Assembly: GCA_015489365.1 (NCBI GenBank)
Contig: WFZW01000065.1
Coordinates: 1-42,339 of the forward strand
Direction of reading: 5' to 3'
Length of the DNA stretch: 42,339 nucleotides
From: Deltaproteobacteria bacterium
GTDB lineage: Bacteria > Desulfobacterota > Dissulfuribacteria > Dissulfuribacterales > QOAL01
This document shows, piece after piece, positions 17,983 to 27,038 of the stretch. A program made the position numbers and the translations under genes. Below the pieces are notes generated by a model. That model saw only the letters and a list, made by a program, of their open reading frames with translations, had not been told where the DNA came from and ran no database searches. Position 1 is the first letter of the stretch. Each line of letters starts with the position of its first letter.

Positions 17983-20325
17983 TCAACGTATGCAGGCTGA
18001 GCGGACCTGCTTCAGGTCTGTTTCCCCGGTAAGCACCTTCCTGATGCCATCCTGTTTCAAGGTGAGCATACCATTTTCCATACCATGCTCCCTTATCTCT
18101 GCAACGCTCGCCTTTTTTTGAATGAGCTTTCTTAGGCCATCATTGGATACCAGCAACTCGTGGATTGCCATCCTGCCCTTATAACCAGTCTTGTTGCAAT
18201 GTGGACAGCCTGTGGGCTTGAACAGGGTGGCCCGCTCCAACAACCCTGGATCCAGGGGCTTGGATGGATTATGCCCATATTCATGGAGTATGAGTTCCTT
18301 TTCCTCGTCACTTGGGGTGTAGGCCGTCTTACATTTCGGGCATAGGCGTTTGACAAGCCTCTGGGCCAGGACACCTAGCAAGGCATCGGCGAAATTGAAG
18401 GGATCCATACCCATGCCGAGCAACCTGGTAACGGTTTCAGGGGCGGAATTCGTATGCAGGGTGGAAAAGACAAGGTGGCCTGTTAAGGATGCCTCGATTA
18501 CGGTATTGGCGGTCTCCTCATCCCTGGTTTCCCCCACCATTATCACATCAGGGTCGGCCCTGAGGAATGCCCTGAGTACCTTTGCAAAGGTGAGCCCTAT
18601 GGCAGGCTTGACCTGGACCTGCCTAAGTCCCTCCTGTACGATTTCAACCGGGTCCTCTGCTGTCCATATCTTTTTTTCAGGCCTATTAATGTATCCAAGG
18701 GCGGCGTGTAGGGTTGTGGTTTTACCTGATCCAGTTGGTCCTACTACCAGTATCAGGCCATATGGCATGCTAAGGAGCCTTTTCATCTCATTGAGGTTTT
18801 CCTCAAGTAGCCCCATCTTGTCAAGGGGCATGGCATCGGATGCGGCTAGTATCCTCAATACGATATCTTCATTGCCCTCGGTGGTAGGCAAGGTGGCCAC
18901 GCGTAGTTCAATAGTCCTGCCGGTTCTGGACCTGAACTTGATCTTGCCATCCTGTGGCAACCTTTTTTCCGCTATGTCCAGATTGGACATGATCTTTATC
19001 CTGGATACGAGCGCCCGTTTATAATTGAAGGGGATATTCTGGTATTTCATACAATCCCCATCGATCCTTAGCCTTACCAAGGCCCCTCTTTTCCCGGTAA
19101 GTGACTCAATATGGATGTCCGATGCATTTCTTAGGAAGGCATCCTCGATAATCTTATTGGCCATTTGTACGACGACGCTATCTGCATCGCTGGCGACATC
19201 TTCATCCTCTTCCTCTTCGGTTTCTTCATCTACTAGCTCAAGCTGTTCGAAGACATCCTCACCATCGCCTCCAACCGAATATTTTCCGTAGAAATAATCG
19301 ATGAATTTATCGATATCCTCCTTCAAGGCCACGGCAAATTCAAAATTTTTGGCCTTGAGTACCCTTCTAATATTATCTATTTTGGTTAGATCGTGAGGGT
19401 TGTCCAGTGCCACAACCAAGACGCCTGCTTCTTCCCTTATGGGGACACAGGCGTTGGAACGGAAGAAGTGTTCCTTTATCCCGTGAATGCAGGAAGGGGT
19501 CCCCCCGACCTCAAGTTCATCGAATTCCACGAATGGGCATCGGTAATATTCACTAAGGGAGCGTCCTATCTCTATGGTGTCAATGTCAAACTGGTTTATG
19601 AGTACATTCTCAATAGTCTTTTTGCCCTGCTTGGCCAGGGCCTTGGCCTGCTCTAATTCCTCTTCGGAGATTATCTCATTTCTTATGAGGTAATAGAATC
19701 TTCCGAATTTTTGAGCGGTTTGAGAGAGATCCTTGAGGCGTTGAGCCGCATTTCTAAATGATGGATCCAGACGGATGATCTGTTCTAGGGCTTCAAGTGC
19801 CTTGGTGACAGCTCCTGTTTTTTCATGGGTCAGGGCCAATTGATAGAGGATCTCCAACCGCTGATCCTTTGAGAGCCGATGGTCATCCAATGCCTTTTCT
19901 AGGTATTCCAATGCGTCGAAGGGCATATCAAGCTTCAAGTAGGATTGCCCTATTTTTGCCCTGATTTCACCTAGTCGGCGCCCGGCCTTCAGTAGGGATT
20001 TCAATTCGTCGATCGCCTCTGCAAGAAATCCGGCCTCTATAAGGCCCATGCAGTTATTATATTCCCGATCGAACTCGTCCTCTTCGGAGTTGGCAGTGGA
20101 ATCCGTTATGCCATTTTGCCGGTGGTCATCGGAATCGCCTTGGATCGCCTTGAGCTGTTCTTCGATCCTTTTTGACAGGTCACTGGGTAGATCATCGCCC
20201 ATCTCCCTCAGAATGTCCTCATAAAGGAGACGGGCCTCTTCCTTCAGGCCATGATGCAGATAGAGTTCTGCCTCTTGTAGTCTTTCTTCAAAGGAATTGG
20301 CAGCAGATAGCTGGCTATCAATCAT
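17983..20325 (-). CDS. GspE/PilB-family ATPase with N-terminal TPR region
   Basis: A cytoplasmic hexameric ATPase that powers type IV pilus assembly or type II secretion. The 780 residues begin with helical TPR-like repeats (about 10-60 and 85-200), absent from ordinary PilB or GspE. Next is the MshE/GspE N-terminal domain (about 205-350), an acidic linker rich in Glu (361-383), then the motor. The motor has the Walker A motif GPTGSGKTT at 529-537, the Asp box around AEDPVE, the Walker B region ADPDVIMVGETRD and the His box HLVFSTLHTN. A tetracysteine zinc site is formed by C662PKC and C707PHC. It overlaps the CheW-like gene by 8 bases, downstream of mglBA. No pilC, pilT or pilin genes are in the window. 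Confidence 0.85.
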   Translation of the reverse strand: MIDSQLSAANSFEERLQEAELYLHHGLKEEARLLYEDILREMGDDLPSDLSKRIEEQLKAIQGDSDDHRQNGITDSTANSEEDEFDREYNNCMGLIEAGFLAEAIDELKSLLKAGRRLGEIRAKIGQSYLKLDMPFDALEYLEKALDDHRLSKDQRLEILYQLALTHEKTGAVTKALEALEQIIRLDPSFRNAAQRLKDLSQTAQKFGRFYYLIRNEIISEEELEQAKALAKQGKKTIENVLINQFDIDTIEIGRSLSEYYRCPFVEFDELEVGGTPSCIHGIKEHFFRSNACVPIREEAGVLVVALDNPHDLTKIDNIRRVLKAKNFEFAVALKEDIDKFIDYFYGKYSVGGDGEDVFEQLELVDEETEEEEDEDVASDADSVVVQMANKIIEDAFLRNASDIHIESLTGKRGALVRLRIDGDCMKYQNIPFNYKRALVSRIKIMSNLDIAEKRLPQDGKIKFRSRTGRTIELRVATLPTTEGNEDIVLRILAASDAMPLDKMGLLEENLNEMKRLLSMPYGLILVVGPTGSGKTTTLHAALGYINRPEKKIWTAEDPVEIVQEGLRQVQVKPAIGLTFAKVLRAFLRADPDVIMVGETRDEETANTVIEASLTGHLVFSTLHTNSAPETVTRLLGMGMDPFNFADALLGVLAQRLVKRLCPKCKTAYTPSDEEKELILHEYGHNPSKPLDPGLLERATLFKPTGCPHCNKTGYKGRMAIHELLVSNDGLRKLIQKKASVAEIREHGMENGMLTLKQDGIRKVLTGETDLKQVRSACIR

Positions 20326-21997
20326 GTCGCCATGCCCTTAAAACAGATTTTACCGTGCACAGGGGAATGGTTTCCTCACCGTTTTTCAAGGTCCCTTCAA
20401 AGGGTCCCTTGACCTCCTGTGTAGGTTTCCATGTCATTTTCCGTGTGCCTTCACTTACAGGTTCAGTATCGGACAGGATCGTGATACCTCTTGAACCATC
20501 GTACATGATTGTCACGATCTTACAGGTACAGTTACCATCATTGTTACCTGCTCCGGCTATAAATTCAGGCTTGATCACAGGGAACTCGAATCGTTTCAAG
20601 ACGTCTTCATCGAGAGCAGCCAGTTGACCCTTGAGCAGGGGCCCTATTTTGGACCACGGCCATTTCTTCAGCCCCTTAAGTGGAAAGGCCGAAAGTGAAC
20701 CCAGCTTTCCCTTCATTGACCAGACCGGAGGACCATAGAAACACACCTCCTTGTCAGGAAAGGCAACCTTCTTTCCACCTAGGCTTATCAGCATAATCTT
20801 GTCCCAAGGTGGTGAAAGTGGCCTTTGTTCAGGGGTATCTGTTGGCATATCGAGGGCCGCAGTATCAGGGAGCCCCAGTTTCTTGCCTGTCAATTTAGCC
20901 AGACGTCTTGCCTCCTTTTCCAGGGTGGACCGTATGCCTTCCTGGAACCTGTGAAGCTTCTCCATCCCTGATGTATTTTTCAGGAGGATTTCTACAGGCA
21001 TTATCTTTTCTATGCACGAGACCAATACATCTAGGTGTTCGTCTAGGACGTGAAGGATCTCATCCTCAGAAGGTGAGGAGGCAATCGATTTAGATTCTGG
21101 TTTGGCTGGACCTTGTAGCTGGGTGGCAGTGTAGGGCAGGGATTCCTCTTTTTTATCACTTACAGATCCGGATTCTTGTGGGTTGTCTGGCATAGAAGAA
21201 AGGGAAGGGGGAGCTTGGACCGTATTGTTTCCTTCTCCATGGTTTTTTAGCTCGATATGTATATCCGTGGCCTTGGTGCCTGGGGTCTTTGTGGGTTCTT
21301 CATCTGTCTCCTCGGGCAGTTCCCCTTCCTTGAGTATCTTTTCAAGTTCCAGGGCAGTGGCATTTAACCCATCGGTCAAATCCTGTGGCAGCGCGGCCCT
21401 GTTGGCCTGAGGTAGTACTGACAGCTGTTTCAGGCCTTCGAGGCCCCTTTTTAATACGACTGGACTGCTGGCAGCTATCGTTTCTGGATGGTCTTCCATC
21501 CTGCTCAGGATATCAAGCATTAAGCGGATGAGGTGTCTGGCTTCGGCGATATCCTTGATGACGGGTTCCGTATTTATACCCTTCAAGGTATCGATTGCAG
21601 CCGCTACCTGCTCAGTGGTAATTTCCCATTCCAGTGTCGATAATTGTTGGTCCAGGGTATCGAGCAACGCGGACAGCTCATCCTTTTCTGCGCTGGTATC
21701 GGGTTTTTCCTCGATTTCGGGTTCGAGTTCTAGCTCGAGTTCCAGGAGGTTTTCCTCTACACCTTCTTCCCCCTTGGATTCAGACGACGGGGCTGGTGGT
21801 GCCAAGATGGAGGGTTCGAGATCTAAATCCGCCTCTGGGGTTATTTCATCGGGCGAGTTGTTCTCTGAGACCTCTTTGACCTCATTTGTCAGGGGATCGA
21901 TCTCTATCTTCCTGGAAGGTTTGAATAGATCATCAATGGTATCTTCGATTTCATCAGTAAGGATGTTGGGGTTGAGGGTATCTTTCTCTTCTGTCAT
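20318..21997 (-). CDS. Acidic protein with a possible C-terminal CheW-like domain
   Basis: A 559-residue protein I cannot name. The first 390 residues are highly acidic and low in complexity (runs of E, D, S and P), with helical stretches such as LSALLDTLDQQLSTLEWEIT. The last 150 residues look folded: IMLISLGGKKVAFPDKEV, then KGKLGSLSAFPLKGLKKWPW, KIVTIMYDGSRGITIL, and a final TIPLCTVKSVLR. The alternation of short strands resembles a diverged CheW or CheA C-terminal fold, but this is weak. I chose the ATG at 21997 because it follows AGGGAG; the frame is open to 22096. It lies between mglA (231-base gap) and the PilB/GspE ATPase (8-base overlap), so a role linking the GTPase switch to the motor is plausible. 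Confidence 0.6.
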   Translation of the reverse strand: MTEEKDTLNPNILTDEIEDTIDDLFKPSRKIEIDPLTNEVKEVSENNSPDEITPEADLDLEPSILAPPAPSSESKGEEGVEENLLELELELEPEIEEKPDTSAEKDELSALLDTLDQQLSTLEWEITTEQVAAAIDTLKGINTEPVIKDIAEARHLIRLMLDILSRMEDHPETIAASSPVVLKRGLEGLKQLSVLPQANRAALPQDLTDGLNATALELEKILKEGELPEETDEEPTKTPGTKATDIHIELKNHGEGNNTVQAPPSLSSMPDNPQESGSVSDKKEESLPYTATQLQGPAKPESKSIASSPSEDEILHVLDEHLDVLVSCIEKIMPVEILLKNTSGMEKLHRFQEGIRSTLEKEARRLAKLTGKKLGLPDTAALDMPTDTPEQRPLSPPWDKIMLISLGGKKVAFPDKEVCFYGPPVWSMKGKLGSLSAFPLKGLKKWPWSKIGPLLKGQLAALDEDVLKRFEFPVIKPEFIAGAGNNDGNCTCKIVTIMYDGSRGITILSDTEPVSEGTRKMTWKPTQEVKGPFEGTLKNGEETIPLCTVKSVLRAWRHD

Positions 21998-22228
21998 AGT
22001 GTTTCTCCCTGAATGAAAAGGGATGACATCTGACCCAGATGAACGAGTCGTCCTTTTTCTTCCTTTTCCGTCCTTGGTCATCTTGTGCCTGTCCATAAAC
22101 GGTCTTTTCGCCTGATCTCGACATCATGGGGAAAATTTTATTCTTTGGGATACTGGCTACATGCCTATGGTAAAATTTTTCAGATGCCTTAACCTCGAGC
22201 GAAAATCCATTTTTCGATAGGCACCAGC

Positions 22229-22843
22229 TTATTTTGCCATCAGGTGCTTTCTGGCCACATGTCGAACCGTCAGTTTACTGATTGCCTTAAGTGTTTCAAA
22301 AACGCCCATGCCCTTGGTGGCTGCTGCCTCGAATGCCATTGTATGTAAGTGACTATTTAGATCCGATTCCAGTTCATCCAACTCCAATGTGGGAATCGGC
22401 GTACTTACGAGATCCCTCTTGTTGTATTGGAGGATGAGCGGGATTTCATTGAAACTTAAATTGTTTTCCATAAGATTTTTTTGTAGGTCCTCAAGGCTTT
22501 CTATGTTTTTCGCCTGCCTGACCCTCAGGGAATCCGCCACGAAAACCAGGCCATCAACTCCCTTGAGGACGAGCTTTCTGGTAGCTTCATAGATTGCCTG
22601 TCCTGGCACTGTATAAAGCTGGATTCGAATGTCGAATCCATTGACCTTCCCAAGATTCAATGGCAAGAGATCAAAAAATAAGGTGCGATCCCCCTTGGTC
22701 TCAATGGTGAGCATCTTGCCCCTGGCACGATCACTCATGGCGTTATATATGTAAAGAAGATTGGTGGTTTTCCCGCACCTGCCCGGTCCATAATAGACAA
22801 TCTTGCAATGGACCTCTTTTTTGCTCAGATCTATGAGGGCCAT
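22229..22843 (-). CDS. mglA: MglA-like Ras-family GTPase
   Basis: A small GTPase that sets cell polarity and controls gliding or twitching motility in Myxococcus-type systems. Of 204 residues, the G1 loop is GPGRCGKTT (19-27). G3 has the MglA-type TVPGQ (78-82) in place of the Ras DxxG. G4 is NKRD at 141-144. The ETKGDRTLFFDLLPL stretch is typical of the MglA switch I region. It starts 2 bases after the MglB-like stop, so the pair is coupled in the order mglB-mglA, as in other bacteria. Confidence 0.92.
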   Translation of the reverse strand: MALIDLSKKEVHCKIVYYGPGRCGKTTNLLYIYNAMSDRARGKMLTIETKGDRTLFFDLLPLNLGKVNGFDIRIQLYTVPGQAIYEATRKLVLKGVDGLVFVADSLRVRQAKNIESLEDLQKNLMENNLSFNEIPLILQYNKRDLVSTPIPTLELDELESDLNSHLHTMAFEAAATKGMGVFETLKAISKLTVRHVARKHLMAK

Positions 22844-22845
22844 AG

Positions 22846-23247
22846 CTAGTTGCAGATTCCAAAGACTTGCTCGATGGTTTTGATAAGTTGGGCTACCCTG
22901 ATCCTTACCAATCCCAATGAGACATCATCGCCAAATATGGTAATAAGTATCAGTGCTGAACCGATCCGGGCGAAATGGATACTGTCCTTTTTCCCCTTAT
23001 GAAACAGCAAAGAGAAGTCGTCTTCTCCTATGAGTTTTGCCATCTGAGAGGTGGCTCCGAAGTTTGCTGCTGCTAGGGCTGCCAGGGATGTGGTGTCGAG
23101 ATCATTACGTTTTTTCCCACAACTGGCGACTATGTTCCCAGCTTCATCAATGAGTAAAACCGTATGCACCCCGGCCTTGATCAAGGACTTGTCTATTTGA
23201 ATCTTTGCCTTTTCTAGAACCGGACCTGTAACTACTAAATCAGCCAT
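22846..23247 (-). CDS. mglB: Roadblock/LC7 protein, MglB-like GTPase partner
   Basis: A 133-residue single roadblock domain. Its profile is a first helix (LEKAKIQIDKSLI), the strand VHTVLLIDEAGNIVASCG, the helix SLAALAAANFGATSQMAKLI, paired strands FSLLFHKGKKDSIHFARIG and SALILITIFG, and a last helix. MglB dimers act as GAP for MglA at the cell pole. Direct coupling to mglA supports the call over other roadblock proteins. It is the first gene of the minus-strand group. Its 600-base upstream region, shared with the divergent HDOD gene, is filled with family A and B repeats. Confidence 0.85.
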   Translation of the reverse strand: MADLVVTGPVLEKAKIQIDKSLIKAGVHTVLLIDEAGNIVASCGKKRNDLDTTSLAALAAANFGATSQMAKLIGEDDFSLLFHKGKKDSIHFARIGSALILITIFGDDVSLGLVRIRVAQLIKTIEQVFGICN

Positions 23248-23320
23248 GATTGATGGTCCCTGCCATGTTCAGGGGATCTTAAACGGGTCAGTAACCCTCT
23301 CCATACCCTGAAAAGTTATT

Positions 23321-23360
23321 ACCTAAACCTTTTGCGGCCCGAGCGTTTGAGGCCGCATCC
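23321..23360 (-). repeat. 3' half of the two-hairpin element, copy A14
   Basis: On the minus strand TGCGGCC pairs with GGCCGCA, followed by AAAAGGTTTAGG, matching hairpin 2 and the end of family A. The first half is not recognisable. It is sense-oriented toward the MglB-like gene. Confidence 0.5.
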
Positions 23361-23634
23361 GGGTCACGAGAACGAATAAATTGTCTTTGTATCCAAGGAA
23401 TAAAGTATATATCTTGGCTTCTGCCCCAGCCTTGAGGCAGGCTTGAAAATTGTCAACACCGTTAGTTTCGTTTTGTGTCCCACCATCGATCTACCCGACT
23501 TATCGGAAAGCTGAGGAAAAAGATAAAAGGGGATACCTCTATTCCCTCAAGTTCGTGACTTTTCCCGCCGATAATATGATAAACGTACGCACCTTACCTG
23601 CCTTTCGATTGGAAGGGGGGATCGGCTGTTCTGT

Positions 23635-23743
23635 GAATATTTTTTATCCGAAAATGCATTTTTGATTAGCCATGGACACACAAGGACATACATGGACAAA
23701 GGCAAGATGTTCCCAGATATGCATTTTCATACTTCACTGTGTC
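23635..23743 (+). repeat. Family B intergenic repeat, copy B2
   Basis: The best-preserved copy together with B1: ATTTTTTATCCGAAAATGC, TTTTTGATTAGCCATGGAC, ATACATGGACAAAGGC, AAGATGTTCCCAG, then TTTTCATACTTCACTG. It is followed 18 bases later by family A copy A11, and both point toward the HDOD gene. Confidence 0.65.
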
Positions 23744-23761
23744 CGTACTGGGAATGGCAGT

Positions 23762-23803
23762 CATCGTGAAAATACATCTCTTGGATAAGGGCTGTGTATT
23801 CAT
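23762..23803 (+). repeat. 5' half of the two-hairpin element, copy A11
   Basis: ATCGTGAAAATACAT, then GGATAAGGGCTGTGTATTCA, matches the first hairpin of copy A3. Hairpin 2 and the usual end are missing. It lies 62 bases before the HDOD start in sense orientation. Confidence 0.55.
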
Positions 23804-23865
23804 ATTAGGAGGTGCGATATTGATTGTATTGGTCACATGAGATTGATTGAGGGGGTTGCCATACC

Positions 23866-24717
23866 ATGAGCATATCCATGGCCAAGAGGCTGGATAAGGT
23901 GGAGGATTTGCCATCCTTGCCCCACACCTTACACAAGGTATTGGAGGGACTCGATAGCGTTTCTGCATCTGCTAAGACATTGGAAGGTATAATTCGTGAA
24001 GACCCGGTGCTTACTGCAAAGATACTCAAGATGGCCAATTCCCCTTTTTATGGAATCCAGGGCGAGGTAAGCAGCATAGCAAAGGCGGTTGTAGTCTTAG
24101 GTTTTGAAGAGGTTCGCAGTCTGGTGATAGGACTTTCGCTCACCGGAGCGTTTGGAGGAGACTTGGGGGTGGAAGAATTCGATGCCCAGAGCCTGTGGCT
24201 TCATTCCATCGGTGTTGCCAAAACGGCCCATATGTTGGCGACCCATGTGAATGGATGCGTGCCGGATGAACTGTTTACTGCAGGCATAGTTCATGATCTG
24301 GGGCGTTTTTTGTTGTGCCTGTATTTCCCAAAGGAATACAAGGTGATCCTTGGGCAGAAAAGGCAAAACGGTCTGCCTCTGTTCAAGGTTGAGGAATCCT
24401 GCGGGCTGAGCCATGCCGAGGCAGGGGCATATCTTGCAAAGAAATGGGCTTTGAGCGATATGTTGGTAAACGTGGTTAGGTATCACCACCATCCTGGTAG
24501 TGCGGGTACCTACTCCGTGCCGGCATCAATCGTCTTTTTGGCCGACGAATTGTGCCATAAATTAAAGATCGGCTGGGATGCTAAGGGTGAAATAGGCACG
24601 GTGTTGGTGCCAAAGGCACTGGGACTTGCCCCAGAGATAATAAAAAAGATTGCGCGTAAGATTAAGAAGGAAAAGGAATCCATAGAGGCTAGTTGGAGCA
24701 AGGTCCTGTCTGGATGA
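23866..24717 (+). CDS. HDOD domain signalling protein
   Basis: A 283-residue protein of the HDOD family, which is related to HD-GYP phosphodiesterases and commonly acts in motility and regulatory signalling. The domain begins at about residue 12 (DLPSLPHTLHKVLEGL). It continues with DPVLTAKILKMANSPFYG and ISSIAKAV-like SSIAKAVVVLGFEEVRSLVIGL, then AGIVHDLGRFLL, which keeps a His-Asp pair. It ends near HHHPG and ASIVFLADELCHK. The C-terminal lysine-rich tail is short. GAGGGGG lies about 11 bases before the ATG. It is the first gene of a run of receiver proteins ending in CheA, which suggests a part in the same pathway. Confidence 0.88.
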   Translation: MSISMAKRLDKVEDLPSLPHTLHKVLEGLDSVSASAKTLEGIIREDPVLTAKILKMANSPFYGIQGEVSSIAKAVVVLGFEEVRSLVIGLSLTGAFGGDLGVEEFDAQSLWLHSIGVAKTAHMLATHVNGCVPDELFTAGIVHDLGRFLLCLYFPKEYKVILGQKRQNGLPLFKVEESCGLSHAEAGAYLAKKWALSDMLVNVVRYHHHPGSAGTYSVPASIVFLADELCHKLKIGWDAKGEIGTVLVPKALGLAPEIIKKIARKIKKEKESIEASWSKVLSG

Positions 24718-24813
24718 ATGTAAACATTCGACGTAGCAGGTGTCCCTTTGTTGAAAGGATAGCTGGCAGACGGCCTTGTTTTCACGGTTTAGGTTACAAG
24801 AAAAGGAGCCAGC

Positions 24814-25854
24814 TTGTCCATCGACAAAAATGCACCGATAAAGACCCTAATAGTTGATGATACTGCCTTCATGCGAAAGGCCCTTACTGAAATACTGTCA
24901 GGGCGCAACGGGATAGAGGTAGTGGGGGTAGCACGTCATGGTAAGGAGGCCCTGGAGATCGCCGAATCGCTTGACCCAGACGTTATAACCCTTGACGTGG
25001 ATATGCCTGTGATGGATGGTCTTACCACCATAAAACATTTAATGGTCAGGAAACCAAGACCTGTTGTCATGGTGAGCGGCTTAGCGGATCATGGCAATGT
25101 TACACTTGAAGCCCTCAGGTTAGGTGCGGTGGATTTCTTCCCCAAGCCCTCAGGTACGATTTCCCTTGACATGCATGAATCCGCCCATGGGTTTGCCAAG
25201 GTGGTGGCAAGGGCGTCAACGATAAATCTTGGTGCCATTCAGAGGGCTAGACTCTCACCAAGATGCGATAGCAAGCCTGTAGAAAAACGGCGACCTGAGG
25301 GGCTTCTCGTTCTTATTGCCCAGGAAGGTGCCAGTGCAAGTTTCATACGGCTCATTTTCAATATAGATCCATTGCACCCAATCTCCATAGTTGCCATCCA
25401 GGCAGTGGCATCTGGGGTCCTGTCATCCTTTTGCAACGCGCTAAACAGGATCGTTCCCTGGGAAATTACAATGGGAAACGGCGCGAAATTGCAGACCGGT
25501 ATGTGTTTTCTGGCAGGGGCAAATAGAGGTCTGCGTATTGTGGGCAATGGAGACGGACCAGCCATTGAAACACAAGATGGTGCAGATGCCTACCGTCCGT
25601 TCCTCTCGGAGGCTGTGGGGCTGTTTGGCCATCGCTGCATGATAGCAATCATGGGAGGGGCCGATGCCGTGGCAATGGAAGGACTTTCGAGGATCACAAA
25701 TAGTGGGGCCTCCATACTGGCCTTGTCACCTGATAGTTGTGTCTACGGACGTCTTCCCCGGGCAGCGATAGAGGCGGGTATAGCCAAGAGCGTGTATTCG
25801 GAAAGTGATCTTTGGAGGGAAGTTGACGCATTTGGCAGGAGGCTAGCTAGGTAG
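24814..25854 (+). CDS. Receiver plus degenerate CheB-like domain protein 1
   Basis: A 346-residue CheB-shaped protein. The receiver domain (about 9-125) has the acidic pair D15-D16, phospho-acceptor Asp61 in TLDVDMP, and Lys111 in FFPKPSG. The C-terminal half (about 163-346) follows the methylesterase fold, but the triad is gone. The GASTGG serine loop reads IAQEGAS, and the QHMP histidine motif reads QAVA. The GMGxDG region is rearranged to MGGADAVA. The late motif VYGRLPRAAIEAG (CheB VYGMPxAAIExG) still proves the descent. The start is TTG at 24814, which follows AAGGAG by 5 bases; no other in-frame Met occurs before residue 20. It is the first of three such genes in a row. Confidence 0.88.
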   Translation: MSIDKNAPIKTLIVDDTAFMRKALTEILSGRNGIEVVGVARHGKEALEIAESLDPDVITLDVDMPVMDGLTTIKHLMVRKPRPVVMVSGLADHGNVTLEALRLGAVDFFPKPSGTISLDMHESAHGFAKVVARASTINLGAIQRARLSPRCDSKPVEKRRPEGLLVLIAQEGASASFIRLIFNIDPLHPISIVAIQAVASGVLSSFCNALNRIVPWEITMGNGAKLQTGMCFLAGANRGLRIVGNGDGPAIETQDGADAYRPFLSEAVGLFGHRCMIAIMGGADAVAMEGLSRITNSGASILALSPDSCVYGRLPRAAIEAGIAKSVYSESDLWREVDAFGRRLAR

Positions 25855-25942
25855 CCTTGTTAATCAATGGGTTTTGGCAGGTTATCTGAGCCCTAACTAT
25901 CATGTATTGGCATTATTACCTATACAAAAAGGAAGGAAGGCG

Positions 25943-27016
25943 ATGACTTCTAGTTATGCTACACAGTGTAGCAAGAAAAGGATAAAGGTCCTTGTAGTTG
26001 ATGACTCACCCCTTATGTGCAGGGTGATAAAGGAGGCCCTCAAGGATGATGAACAAATGGAGGTTGTGGGACACGCATTAAACGGGCAAGAGGCCTTGGA
26101 AATACTCTCTGGGGGTGAGGTGGACGTATGCACCCTGGACGTCTATATGCCCGGGATGAATGGGCTTACCGTCTTGAAAAACATAATGATTCGATTCCCG
26201 CTGCCAACACTTATGGTTAGTGCATTTACTGCTGATGGCTCTAGGATCACCTTTGATGCCCTGAGATATGGCGCAGTGGATTTTTTCCAAAAACCAACCA
26301 GACAAAACGGTGGGGATATCCTGAAACAGGCCGCTGTGTTGCAATCGAGGGTAAGGCGCGCTGCAAGAACCCAGGTGGAGGCCGCTCGTTATCTGAGGCT
26401 AAAACCCATATCAGGTCCCGGATCTTCCAATGGCCATGCGGTCTATCCCTCCAGGGACCAGGCCGCCGTGATAATAAACGCTGGGACCGGTGGATATTCA
26501 TCCATTCTATCCCTTTTGCCAAATATGAAGGCCAGGCCCAGGGTACCTTTGATAGTCTCCATGGGAGTACCAGAAACCTGCCTTAATGCATTTCTGGAAT
26601 ATCTTAAGAAATACGTGGTGTTTGACCTGGTAAGGGCAGGCGAGAGGCAGTATCTGGATGCAGGGAAGGCCTACTTTTTGTGCTCAAATGAGGCGGCAAT
26701 CCTGGAGAAGGAAAACGGCAGGTATCTATTGGTGGTAAAGGACCATCAGGACCTGGCCAGCCATGAAGGCGCTATAGATTTGCTTCTGTTTTCAGCCAGT
26801 GAATATCTGGGCGAGGGCACCTTGTCGATATTTCTTTCTGGTGACGGGACCCATGGCCTGAGTGGGGCCAGGGAGGTGATCAGAAACGATGGCACCGTAT
26901 TGGTACAGCGGCCCGAAACCTGTCTTGCTCCGGAACTTCCACAGGCACTAATAAATGAAATCGACAGTGATATCTGTTCACTAAACGAACTTGCGGCCAG
27001 GGCATTTGCCTGGTAA
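25943..27016 (+). CDS. Receiver plus degenerate CheB-like domain protein 2
   Basis: A 357-residue relative of the preceding gene. The receiver has D20-D21, Asp66 in TLDVYMPGMNG, and FFQKPTR. In the CheB-like half the serine loop is INAGTGG, so Ser is replaced by Gly. The histidine motif is VSMGVP, without His. The aspartate motif is SGDGTHG, with His where Asp should be. The overall fold is still clear from LLLFSASEYLG and TLSIFLSGDGTHGLSGA. Methylesterase activity is therefore unlikely; a regulatory or scaffolding role is inferred. The ATG at 25943 was chosen because GGAAGGAAGG stands just before it. It is 88 bases after protein 1 and 22 before protein 3. Confidence 0.88.
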   Translation: MTSSYATQCSKKRIKVLVVDDSPLMCRVIKEALKDDEQMEVVGHALNGQEALEILSGGEVDVCTLDVYMPGMNGLTVLKNIMIRFPLPTLMVSAFTADGSRITFDALRYGAVDFFQKPTRQNGGDILKQAAVLQSRVRRAARTQVEAARYLRLKPISGPGSSNGHAVYPSRDQAAVIINAGTGGYSSILSLLPNMKARPRVPLIVSMGVPETCLNAFLEYLKKYVVFDLVRAGERQYLDAGKAYFLCSNEAAILEKENGRYLLVVKDHQDLASHEGAIDLLLFSASEYLGEGTLSIFLSGDGTHGLSGAREVIRNDGTVLVQRPETCLAPELPQALINEIDSDICSLNELAARAFAW

Positions 27017-27038
27017 CCGGCGATTGAAAGGTATATCC

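Noticed and set aside
23405-23456. TTGACA on the minus strand as a promoter for the MglB-like gene
   Set aside because: No -10 match at 16-18 bases; the nearest TATACT is about 40 bases away.
23450-23665. 71-codon open frame in the mglB-HDOD gap
   Set aside because: No ribosome binding site, runs into repeat B2, and looks like chance.
24763-24785. Sigma-54-like TGGCAG...TTGT before the first pseudo-CheB gene
   Set aside because: The spacing is one base too long and the GC of the -12 element is absent.
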